Shown in pieces: positions 1 through 6,762 of a stretch of DNA of 6,762 bases (the first letter of the stretch is position 1; each line of letters starts with the position of its first letter). This DNA is from Promicromonosporaceae bacterium (GTDB lineage Bacteria > Actinomycetota > Actinomycetes > Actinomycetales > Cellulomonadaceae): NCBI GenBank assembly GCA_009782865.1, contig WRIF01000089.1:1-6762 (forward strand). The letters run 5' to 3'. The notes below the pieces were generated by a model. The model was not told the origin of the DNA. It did no database searches and worked only from the letters and a program-made list of their open reading frames with translations. The translations under genes were made by a program, and so were the position numbers.

Positions 1-3000
1 CGCCCAGATCGGTGAGGGTGCACGACGAGGCGGCGTAGTCGGTGAGGTGGGCGGCGGTCAGCCAGACGTCCCAGGGGTTGGGGTTCTCCACCGTGATGAC
101 GCCGGACAGCTGCCAGTCCTCGTCGGTGTGGGTGGAGGTGACGGTGACGTCAATGTCAAAGGTGGACGCGCCGCCCGTCTCGATACCCTCACGCAGGTAG
201 CGCGAGTCATTGACCCGGGTGGAGTAGTCGCCATCCTGCACGGCCTGCGCGAGGCCCCAGGTGTAGCGGCGTTGCAGGGTCGGGGTGGGACCCGTCTCGG
301 TGACCAGGAGGTCGTGCCCGGTCAGCACCCGCACGGTCTGGGTGGCGGCCAGCGGGCCGTAGGCCGACTGCGGGTTCGGGGAGCCCTCCTCCGTCCAGCC
401 GGCCGGCGCACCGGCGGCGCCGCTGGGGGTGACGGTGACGGTGTTCTGGTAATCGGTGAAGTCCGACTCGGTGACGATCTCGGAGCCCAGCTCTACCGAG
501 TACGTCACGGTGAGGAAGCCGTCCTCGCCGGCCAGGATCGCGACGGCGTCAAGGCCGGTGAGCGTGAAGCCGTCCGGGTCGTCGCCCCAGGCGGCGGCCG
601 CGCCGGTGGCGACGGAGCGGCCCAGCGTCTCGGGACGGTAGGTCGCCTCGACGCCGCCGGCGAACTCGTCCGCCAGGGTCGCGTAGCGGTCCGAAGTGGT
701 GCGCGCCGCCTGGATCGCGGCCAGCGTGACGGTGGCCGGGCTGGGGACGGTCGGCTCGGTGTCGTCGTACGCGAAGACGCGAACGGTCACGGTGAGGTCG
801 CCCGCCAGGGTGCTGATCGTGGCGAGGCTCTGGGCGAAGGCGACGGTGACGGCGCCGCCGGGCAGCACGTGCGGCTGCCCGCCCACCAGCTGCCAGTCGA
901 CGGACTCGAGGCCACCGGTGATCGTCAGGGAGGCGTCCGGCACCGTCCAGGTGGTGGCGCCGTCGGTGATCTCGACGGTCACGTGGGCCAGCGGCAGGGC
1001 GGTCTCGGCCGGGTTGGAGACGCTCAGGCCTCCAGCGGCGACCACCGCTTCCTCGTCCCGCCGGGGGGTGACCACCACGGTGTAGTCGAAGACGCCAAAC
1101 TTGTCGGCGTGCGGCTCGGTGAGGAAGGTGTCCTTGTCGACCGCCTTGCTCGCCTGCCAGTCGAAGTCTTCGTGGTAGGTGGCGCCCACGGCCAGGGCGC
1201 CGGCCACCAGCGGGGGCCGATCGACCACCGTCAGCACCAGCTCATTGGTGCCCTCGGGGGCATTCGAGGTCAGGTCGGTGTCGCCGGCCAGGAGGCGGGC
1301 GGCCTGCCGGGCGCTGGTCGAGCCGGAGCCGGGCTCGCCCTGGCCGGGGGCCGTCATGACGACGGCGAGGGGGGCGGTGAGCGGGTCGGTGGTCGGCACG
1401 CTGGCGGGCGCGAAGGTGGCGGGCAGCAGGGTGGTGTCCCCCGCGTCCGTCGGGTCCGCGGTGGCGACGTGGGTGCCGACCCGTTGGAGGGAAGGGGTGC
1501 CGAACCCGGGGTCCACGCCGTTTTCGTGCCAGACGTCCACCTCCGCGTTGAGCGCGGTGACCTCCCAGCCGGAAACGGTGACGGGGGCGGGGGCTTGGAC
1601 CTGGCCGGTGGTCGTGTGGGCGGTGGCGGACGACCATTCGACCACCACCTGGTTGGCGCCGACGTAGACCGGCTGCTCCAGGTAGGCGCAGTCGTAGCTC
1701 ACGATGACGGCACTGCCGGCGGGCACCAGCACCTCGATCGGCTCACCCGGCTCGGGCGTGGACGCGGCGGCCAACGAAGTGAGTTGGCAGGAGGCCGCGG
1801 CGGCGGTTCCCGCCGTGTCCGCCAGGTCTAGCCCGGGCACGAAGGAGACCTCTGCCACCACGTCCCAGTCCTGGCCTGGCATGTCCACCCAGTGGTTCGG
1901 GTTTTCGATCAGGATGATGCCACTGAGCCGCCACAGGCTGTCGGTGAGGCTGCCGGGGGTGACCGTCAGGGTCACGGGGAAGGTGGCCGCACCGGCCGCG
2001 TCGCCCTCCTGGACGGCGGCGGGCACGGAAGGCTCGACTGCCCAGTCGCCGAAGGTGCGGGTGAGGGACTGCCGGGAGCGGTCCACGCTGGCCTCCAGCG
2101 GCAGGCCGGCCTTGACCTGCATGGCGGAGGGGTACTCCGCAGCCACGGCGCTGTCCTCCGGGGTCAGCGCAACGGTGTTGGTGTAGGTGTACGCCTCGCC
2201 GCCGACCGTGGGGCTCATCCCGTCCGGCTGCCCGGTGCCGTCGGGCACGGTGGCGCCGCGGGGGGCGGAGTAGGTGTAGGTCACGTGCCCGGCGGCGGCG
2301 AGGACGGCGTCGGCGTCGAGATGGGCGGGGCTGTACGCCGGGGTCATCGCACCGAACTCGATAAAGTCGCCTGCCAGGGTGGCCGTGGCGTCTTGCGTGG
2401 TGCGGGTCAGCTCGCCCGAGCAGGGCTGGGCGGTGCATTCCACCGTTCCCGTGGGCGGGGTGACCGCCGTGCCGGTCAGGGAGACCGCCACGTCCACGGT
2501 GCGGGGCGCGCGCGGGTACTCGTCCCAGTCGCTGACCTCGTACTCAAAGGACGCCGTAACGGTGGCGCGCGGCGGGATCGGGGCGGAGGCGGCCAGCGGG
2601 CCGACCACGCAGGCCGGGGCCGGGGTGCCGCCGCAGTCGATGACCACCAGCGCGGTGACGCTGGCCGCATTGGCCGCCGTCGCACCGTCAACCAACACGT
2701 CGTAGTACTGCCGTTCCAGGCCCGTCCGCGCGGGGTTGTGCAGTTCAACCGTGCCGGAGACGATCACCGGCTCCGGGTGGGCCGTCGGGGTCACGACGAT
2801 CTCCTGGCTGAACGGGTGGTCCGTGCCCGGCTTCACCTGGGCGGCGGCGGGGGTTGGCTCGTGGGTGAGGCCCCAGGTGAACCGGTCTAGATAGGCCCCG
2901 CCGGAGGTGAGGTTGCTGGCGCTCAGGGGCGGGCGGTCCTTGACGGATAAGTCATCGGAGACGGTGTGCAGCACGGCGCTGTCGCCCCGCAGGTAGGCGG

Positions 3001-6000
3001 TCGCGGCAAAGGTGGTCACGCCCGCCGGGTCAAACGGCGCGCCCTCATGGGGGGCGGTAACGGTCAGGGCGTACTCATCGACCCCGGATACCCGCGTCAC
3101 GGTGCCGTCGGCGTTCGGGCGGTCGACACGCAGCCTCACCGGGTCCGGCAGGGGAGCCGCAAACTCGTCGACCGCGTAGTGGAAGGTCGACACCCAGTAG
3201 TCCGCCGCCGAGACCTGCCAGTCGCCGTCGAAGATGACTCGGTTGGTGTCCCGGTAGCCGGTGCCGTCCCAGTCGCCACCGCCGGAGGACTCGTCCGTGA
3301 AGTCATACCGCCCCGCGTCGGCGCTGGCGCCCTCGGAGTGGGCCTGCGCCTCATCCCAGACGGCCGTGACATCGACGGAGCCGAAGTAGCCCAGAGGGGC
3401 CGGGTAGGTGCAGTCATAGGCGATGACGATGGCCCCCGGCACAACCGCGTCGCCAACCTCCGTCGCCGCCGGAAGTGGCAGGTCGGCCAGGCTGGCCAGC
3501 GGCGGCCCGCCCACGGTGTAGACGCAGGTGGGGGCGACCACGAAGCCGCCGAGGTGGTAGATCGGGGTCACGGTGACGTCGACCGGCCATAGGTTGGGGT
3601 TCTGCACGGTGATCTCGCCGGAGATGGCCTGGGCGGAGTCCTCCCACGAGTCGATGCCGACTGTGGTGTCGAGGGTGAACTCGCCCTCGCCCGCCTCGTC
3701 GCCCTCCATCGCTCCGTCCATCTCCAGCTCCCGGCCGGGGGTGACGCCCTGGGTGAGGGACCAGTTGAACTGCCGGTTCAGGGTCGGCTGGGCCTTGGTC
3801 ACGGCGACGGTCAGGTCTTGTCCGGTCTCGACGCGGACGGTCGCCTCGTCGCTGGCCGCGCGGGCCGGCGCCTCCGTGCCTTCCCAGTCCAGCGGGGTGA
3901 TGGTGGCGGTGTTCGGGTAGGTGCCCACCTCGCCGGCGGACAGGGAGTCACCGCGGCGGGCGGTGTAGGTGGACAGCGGGCTCGCCGGGGTGCACGCGGC
4001 CGCCTCGTAGGCGACGTAGTCCGGCAGGCACAGCAGCGCGTCGGCGTCGAACAACACGAAGTCGGTGGACACCGAGGAGTCGGGGCCGAACTCTGCGAAG
4101 GTGTCCCGCAGGCGTGCCAGGCCGTAGTCGGATGTCCGGTTGTCGTAGACCTCAGCCAGGTCTACCGTCAGGCTGGGGCTGGCCGGGGTGCGTCCGGTCA
4201 GGGAAACCTCCACCAGCAGGGCCTCGTCGTCGTCCGGGCTCCAATCCGTGTCGAACACCCGCACGTCGGCGGCGAACTCGATCAGCACGGACGCCAGCGG
4301 GGGCACCGGGGCGCCGGCGGCCAGGGCGCCGAGCGCGCAGGGCGATCCGCCGTTGCAGTCCTCGACGGTGACCCTGGTGATCGTGCCGGGCAGGTGGTCG
4401 ATGCCCAGGTCGGCCTTGGAAACCGCCACCTTAATGAAGGCCTGCGCCAGCGGCGTGGCCGCCTGGTTGGTGAGGTGGATTGAGCCGAGCACCTCGACGT
4501 CTGAGTAGGTGGGGGTCGGGGTGACGGATACGCGATAGTCGAAGTAGGCGCCGTCGCCGGGGGTGGCCAGCTGGGTGACGTCCACCCCGGTGCGGGCGAC
4601 GGTCTCTTGAGCCTCGTCCTGCACCCCGGCCATCACGGACTTCTCGACCTGCCAGTCGAACCAGACCCGGTAGGCGCCGCCGGCCGTGATGGCGGTGTCC
4701 GGCCGGTAGGGAGGACGGTCGAAGACGGTCAGGGTCAGCGGGTCCTCCGCGGCGGCGTTTCCCGGACCGCTGAGGCCCACGTCCTGGGTGTCCACCGTCT
4801 CGTTGGACGCCAGGCCCAGGCCGTCGTACGGCGTGCCCGCATGCGGCGCCGTCAGCGTCACCGCGTAGGCGCCCGGGGTGGCCGTGGTCGCCAGGATGGT
4901 CGCCTTGCCGGGCAGGTACGAGATTTCGCCGTCCTCGAACTCCACCGAGGCCGTGACGGTTCCCAGCGATCCACCCGAGCCGACGCCGGCGGTGCGGAAG
5001 ATCTCGACGGTGCCGTTGTGGGCAACCTCCTGCCAGTCGAGGTAGCCGAAGGCGATGGGCTTGGAGTCGGTGCACCACGGGGTCATGCACAGGTTGGAGC
5101 GGGCCTCTAGGGGGTCCCAGCCGATGGTCGCCTCGGAGTCGCCGGTGAAGCCGGAGGGCTCGGCTCCCTCCCACTGGCAGGCGAACCCGACCACCACCAC
5201 GTTGTCGTCGTCGCCGTGGGTGCCCGGCACCGTCACCACCTGCTCGCCGTCGGCCTCGAACGGATCGCCCGCGGCATCGGTGAAGGCGCAGTTGGTGGTG
5301 CCGAGGTTCAGGGCGTAGGTCAGGTTGGCGCCGACCGGCCACGGGTTGGGGTTGCCGATCTCGATCTCACCCTGGATCGTCCAGAAGTCGTCGGTGAAGG
5401 TCTCGGGGATGGCAGTTACGGTCACCCCGAAGGCGGCCTTGCCGTCGATGCCGCCCTCTAGGCGGGTGCCGTTGATCGGCGTCTGGGTCACCGTCCAGTC
5501 GGAGTAGGTGCGCTCCAGGGTCGCCTCCAAGGTCTTGTCGACCAGCAGCGAGCGGCCAGTGGTGACGAGGGCGTCGGCCCTCATGTCGATGGCCGTTGCG
5601 GCGACCGGGGCCAGGGTAATCGTCGCGCCAAACAGGTAGGTGCTGCCCTCAAGCTGTAGCTCGGCCGCCACGTCGTCGAGTTCGGTGTACCCGAAGCCGG
5701 GTTCCCCGGCTCCCCGATGCTGGCGCCAGGCGATGGTCAGCGGGCTGCCAACGCGCGCCTCGGCGTCCAGGGTGGCGGTGAAACCGGAAATGGAGACGCC
5801 CGGAAGGGGCAGCATGGTGCCCAGCTGCGCCAGGAGCGCAGCCGAACCGCTCAGCGTCGCCTGGGCATCGCTGCGGGTCGGGCTGCCGCCGTCATCGCAA
5901 GGGGCAGGGTAGGCCTCGCCGGTGCAGACGGAACCGAAGGCGTCGGCGTGGCTGGCGTCGGCGACGTGCGGATGCACCAACTCGACGATGACGCCGGCCA

Positions 6001-6762
6001 GCGCTGGGGGCATCGCGGTGTGGGCGGCCGTCTTGACCTGCTCCCAATACGGCAGGGACTCCGTGCCAGCGGTCGAGGGCGCGCCGCCGGTGCACCAGCC
6101 GGGGGCCAGCACGTACTGGCCGCCAGGGGTGATCGCGGTGGCGGTAGCAGATTCGAGCACCACCCATTCAGAGTCGTTGATCAGCACCTGGGTGCCGGCC
6201 AGGGACTTGGACACCACATTGGGATTCGTCAGCGTGATGGTCGAGTCACAGGTGAACGACCAGCGTTCCAGGCGGCCGACACTGACGGTGGTGGTGTAGT
6301 CGAAGTCGGCGCCCTGCCCCGGGGAGGCGTACTGCTCGTTGCCGAGCGCGCCCCAGTCCAGAGCCGTCTCGTCGGCGCCGGTGACCGAGTGGGCCAGCGA
6401 CCAGAAATAGTCCAGGGTGTGGGCGGGGACGAGGCCGGTCCAGTCGACCTCCCAGTCGAGGTAGACGTCGACGTCGTAGGCGAGGGTCGCGGCGTTGTTG
6501 GTGGTCACATCGTCGAGGACGGCCGGGTCGGTGCCGTCGTTGGCCGACTCGGCGTCGTCCCACTCGACCCCGCTGATCTCGAAGTACAGGTCGAGGCTCA
6601 GGCCGCCATGGACGGCGTCGTAGGCGTGCAGGTCGCCGGGCGCGTAGAGGCCGTTGGGGTCGACCACGCGGTAGGCCACAAAGTAGTCGGCGCCCTGGCC
6701 CACTGGGTCGGCGACAGAGGTGCCGGACGCCAGCGGAGCGAACACTTCCCGCGTGCTGGTGA
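1..6762 (-). CDS. Internal part of a giant repeat-containing surface protein (adhesin-like stalk), open at both ends
   Basis: A single minus-strand frame (codons at 6758-6760 down to 2-4) runs without a stop for 2253 codons, so both the start and the stop lie outside the window. The translation is consistent throughout: eight half-repeats recur in the same frame, so no frameshift is apparent. Composition is extracellular in style: many Thr, Val, Ala, Gly, Pro and Asp, few Lys, and cysteines mostly in pairs. No catalytic motif, transmembrane segment, signal peptide or LPXTG-type anchor is visible in this part. Repeats of about 290 residues with Trp-start, 'VTVT' and 'sGxIxxxNPN' motifs resemble repeats I know from very large secreted actinobacterial proteins, where 'NPxP' and 'xCxY' motifs alternate; this is recalled likeness, not a search result. 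Inferred role: an elongated stalk of Ig-like beta-sandwich domains presenting a distal adhesive domain. Alternatives are a structural S-layer-like or pilus-like protein. The CDS is near certain; the role is moderate at best. Confidence 0.93.
2..277 (-). repeat. Half-repeat A4, truncated by the window edge (window residues 2162-2253)
   Basis: It starts at 'LQRRYTWGLAQAV' (Trp2168), 596 residues after A3. 'FDIDVTVTSTHTDEDW' and 'LSGVITVENPNPWDV' follow, with NPN at residues 2226-2228. Cys2247 in 'SSCTLTD' is the first A-type cysteine. Its partner, expected some 33-38 residues on, and the C segment lie beyond the window, so the array continues past base 1. Confidence 0.8.
278..1177 (-). repeat. 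Half-repeat B3 (window residues 1862-2161), without the B-type Cys loop
   Basis: It opens with 'YHEDFDWQASKAVDK' (Trp1868, Lys1872), 572 residues after B2 and very close to the B1 opening. It continues with 'VFDYTVVVTP', 'AGGLSVSNPAETALPLAHV' and a loop that has no cysteine where B1 and B2 have 'DC...C'. Then come 'LTVTVRVFAYDDTEP', 'RTTSDRYATLADEFAGG', 'YQNTVTVTP' (425-451) and 'VLTGHDLLVTETGPTPT', leading to A4. I see no cysteine anywhere in this half. Confidence 0.8.
1178..1582 (-). repeat. C segment, copy 3 (diverged 'TAPG ... DRPP' module)
   Basis: About 135 residues at the end of A3, from 'VTVSGWEVTALNAEVDVW' through 'LAVVMTAPGQGEPG' (1328-1354) to 'LTVVDRPP' (DRPP at 1211-1222). Gly replaces the His of the TAPH motif seen in copies 1 and 2, and the part after it carries a Ser/Gly/Thr-rich stretch, 'GSGSTSARQAARL'. 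The N-terminal border is approximate. Confidence 0.65.
1178..2065 (-). repeat. Half-repeat A3 (window residues 1566-1861), including C segment C3
   Basis: It starts at 'LTRTFGDWAVEPSV' (Trp1573), 572 residues after A2. It has 'FPVTLTVTPGSLTDSLW' and 'LSGIILIENPNHW', with NPN at residues 1620-1622. Cys1658 ('ASCQLTS') and Cys1691 ('SYDCAYLEQP') form the A-type pair, the second preceded by 'VLVPAGSAVIV'. 'YVGANQVVVEWSSATAHT' matches the end of the A2 core. The C segment completes the half. Confidence 0.8.
2066..2893 (-). repeat. Half-repeat B2 (window residues 1290-1565)
   Basis: It opens with 'YLDRFTWGLTHEPT' (Trp1296), 593 residues after B1; the Lys seen after the Trp in B1 is absent. It continues with 'FSQEIVVTP', 'IVSGTVELHNPA' and a Cys loop, 'DCGGTPAPAC' (Cys1376, Cys1384). 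'VGPLAASAPIPP' follows, as in B1. A second close cysteine pair ('ECTAQPC', residues 1442-1447) is special to this copy. Then come 'LAGDFIEFG' (FIEFG at 2351-2365), 'YTYSAPRGATV', 'YTNTVALTP' (2159-2185) and the junction 'VKAGLPLEASV'. At 276 residues it is the shortest B half. Confidence 0.8.
2894..3232 (-). repeat. C segment, copy 2 ('TAPH ... DRPP' module)
   Basis: About 113 residues at the end of A2, from 'FDGDWQVSAADYWV' through 'YALTVTAPHEGAPFD' (TAP-to-Asp encoded by 3029-3058) to 'LSVKDRPP' (DRPP at 2927-2938) and 'TSGGAY' before B2. It is the closest relative of copy 1 around the TAPH motif. It holds the only TTA codon that I find in the gene (2948-2950). The N-terminal border is approximate. 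Confidence 0.7.
2894..3781 (-). repeat. Half-repeat A2 (window residues 994-1289), including C segment C2
   Basis: It starts at 'LNRQFNWSLTQGV' (Trp1000), 579 residues after A1. An acidic stretch rich in Glu and Gly precedes 'FTLDTTVGI'. Next is 'ISGEITVQNPNLWPV', with NPN at residues 1054-1056. Cys1079 ('PTCVYTV') and Cys1117 ('AYDCTYPAP') match the A1 pair in place and spacing. After 'GSVDVTAVWDEAQAHS' comes a Gly/Asp-rich linker ('ESSGGGDWDGTG') and then the C segment. Confidence 0.8.
3782..4672 (-). repeat. Half-repeat B1 (window residues 697-993)
   Basis: It opens with 'YRVWFDWQVEKSV' (Trp703, Lys707). It continues with 'YFDYRVSVTPTP', 'VLGSIHLTN' and 'PLAQAFIKV'. A short loop, 'DCNGGSPC' (Cys802 and Cys808), is followed by 'LGALAAGAPVPPLASV', a motif shared with B2. 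Further on come 'LVEVSLTGRT', 'LRDTFAEFG' (FAEFG at 4085-4099) and a second cysteine pair (Cys911, Cys923). The half ends with 'YPNTATITP' (3893-3919) and 'VETGQDLTVAVTKAQPT', the junction to A2. B1 is the clearest model for the B type. Confidence 0.8.
4673..5062 (-). repeat. C segment, copy 1 ('TAPH ... DRPP' module)
   Basis: This roughly 130-residue segment closes A1. It begins near 'KPIAFGYLDWQEV', contains 'YAVTLTAPHAGTPYDG' (the TAP-to-Asp part is encoded by 4823-4852) and ends with 'LTVFDRPP' (DRPP at 4709-4720) and a Gly-rich lead-in, 'TAGGAY', to B1. The same order of motifs occurs in two more copies. The N-terminal border is approximate. The fold is unknown, but alternating hydrophobic residues suggest a beta domain. 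Confidence 0.7.
4673..5518 (-). repeat. Half-repeat A1 (window residues 415-696), including C segment C1
   Basis: It starts at 'LERTYSDWTVT' (Trp422). A strand-like 'FGVTVTAIP' is followed by 'WTIQGEIEIGNPNPWPV' with the NPN motif at residues 470-472. Two cysteines follow, Cys491 in 'TNCAFTD' and Cys528 in 'GFACQW'. The same two positions recur in A2 and A3, which suggests a conserved intradomain disulfide. Two further cysteines sit in 'LCMTPWC', unique to this copy. The last roughly 130 residues are the C segment ending in 'DRPP'. Confidence 0.8.
5519..6418 (-). repeat. Half-repeat B0 (window residues 115-414), degenerate copy
   Basis: It opens with 'TLDYFWSLAHSV' (Trp120), aligning with 'YRVWFDWQVEKSV' of B1. 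It continues with 'ADFDYTTTVSV' and 'STITLTNPN', matching 'FDYRVSVTP' and 'GSIHLTN' of B1. The middle differs: cysteines occur in 'SFTCDS', 'GWCTGG' and 'SVCTGEAYPAPC' rather than in the B-type 'DCxGG...C' loop. The C-terminal part carries 'YLFGATITLAP' in place of 'YxNTxTxTP', then 'TTGRSLLVDKT', the usual lead-in to the next A half. It is the least typical copy, so its borders are less certain than those of B1-B3. Confidence 0.65.
6419..6760 (-). other. Divergent segment preceding the first recognisable half-repeat (window residues 1-114)
   Basis: This is the most N-terminal part of the protein seen here. It contains 'GADYFVAYRVVDPNG', then a stretch rich in Asp and Leu ('LSLDLYFEISGVEWDD'), then 'YDVDVYLDWEVDW', which leads into the first Trp-start motif. 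By position it should match the end of an A half with its C segment, but the 'TAPH' and 'DRPP' motifs found in the other three copies are absent. It may be a degenerate C segment or the end of a non-repetitive N-terminal region. I recognise no function. Confidence 0.5.

Noticed and set aside
47..1831. Plus-strand open frame of 594 codons, with similar long plus-strand frames at 1892-2890, 2966-3592, 3818-4483, 4607-5110 and 5216-5461
   Set aside because: All are in the register exactly codon-complementary to the minus-strand gene. Each ends where the real gene has a CTA or TCA codon (for example CTA at 1829-1831, 2888-2890, 3590-3592, 5108-5110 and 5459-5461; TCA at 4481-4483). They are open only because TTA/CTA/TCA codons are rare in the gene. 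Their products are low-complexity Gly/Arg/Val/His-rich chains without repeats or domains.
3573..3920. Other short plus-strand frames (such as 456-641, 696-1085, 1179-1667, 1704-2186, 2379-2705, 3573-3920, 5922-6299)
   Set aside because: Ser/Thr/Val/Pro-rich antisense translations of the repeat gene. I see no ribosome binding site of note, no domain, and full overlap with a well-supported gene.
4431..5342. Minus-strand open frame of 303 codons, and similar ones at 1743-2438 and 1242-1637
   Set aside because: They are out of frame with the repeat-bearing frame. Their products are Arg/His/Gly-rich and lack the periodic motifs, as typical for shadow frames in high-GC DNA.
5339..5353. NPNPW motif as a possible NPA-type channel motif (aquaporin)
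   Set aside because: It lies in a hydrophilic beta-rich repeat, has no transmembrane segments around it and recurs once per A half as a loop motif.
1..6762. Possible CRISPR array, tandem short DNA repeats, mobile element ends or RNA gene
   Set aside because: No regularly spaced identical DNA repeats, terminal inverted repeats, tRNA-like or rRNA-like stretches are seen. The periodicity present is at protein level only.
1..6762. Defence, toxin or biosynthetic (PKS/NRPS) megagene
   Set aside because: No acyltransferase, ketosynthase, adenylation, nuclease, ATPase or protease motif is visible. The motifs and composition fit an extracellular structural protein. Toxin tips or RHS-type YD repeats were considered, but the 'YD'-rich RHS pattern is absent.

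Overview
The window is high-GC DNA from what looks like an actinomycete (Actinomycetota). Third codon positions are almost always G or C, and TTA, CTA and TCA codons are nearly absent. No ribosomal, tRNA or other phylogenetic marker is present, so the genus cannot be named.

The whole window lies inside one gene on the minus strand. Read from base 6760 down to base 2, there are 2253 consecutive sense codons with no stop. Neither the true start nor the true stop is present, so this is an internal piece of a giant protein of more than 2250 residues. I see no intergenic space, promoter, terminator, RNA gene, mobile element or CRISPR array.

The encoded protein is acidic and rich in Thr, Val, Ala, Gly, Pro and Asp. 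It is poor in Lys and carries paired cysteines. It is built as a tandem array. Residues 1-114 of the window are divergent. They are followed by alternating half-repeats of about 276-300 residues in the order B0, A1, B1, A2, B2, A3, B3, A4 (cut by the window edge). A and B halves each start with an aromatic/Trp motif (such as FDWQ or RTFGDW), followed by a beta-strand-like 'FDYxVxVTP' stretch and a 'sGxIxlxNPx' motif. One A plus one B makes a supra-repeat of about 572-596 residues (1716-1788 bp), seen about three and a half times. Within each A half, an extra segment (C, about 113-135 residues) carries a 'TAP(H)xG.P' motif and ends in 'DRPP'. Each B half ends in 'YxNTxTxTP' followed by a 'tGxxL...LxRxFxW' junction into the next A.

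The most plausible reading is the stalk of a secreted or wall-anchored giant surface protein (adhesin-like), made of disulfide-containing Ig-like beta-sandwich domains. The repeat structure is seen directly. The fold and the adhesin role are inference, because the signal peptide, any ligand-binding head and any cell-wall anchor lie outside the window. I see no sign of a defence, biosynthetic or regulatory system here. All other long reading frames are shadows of this gene, and the plus-strand ones are explained codon by codon by the rarity of TTA/CTA/TCA.
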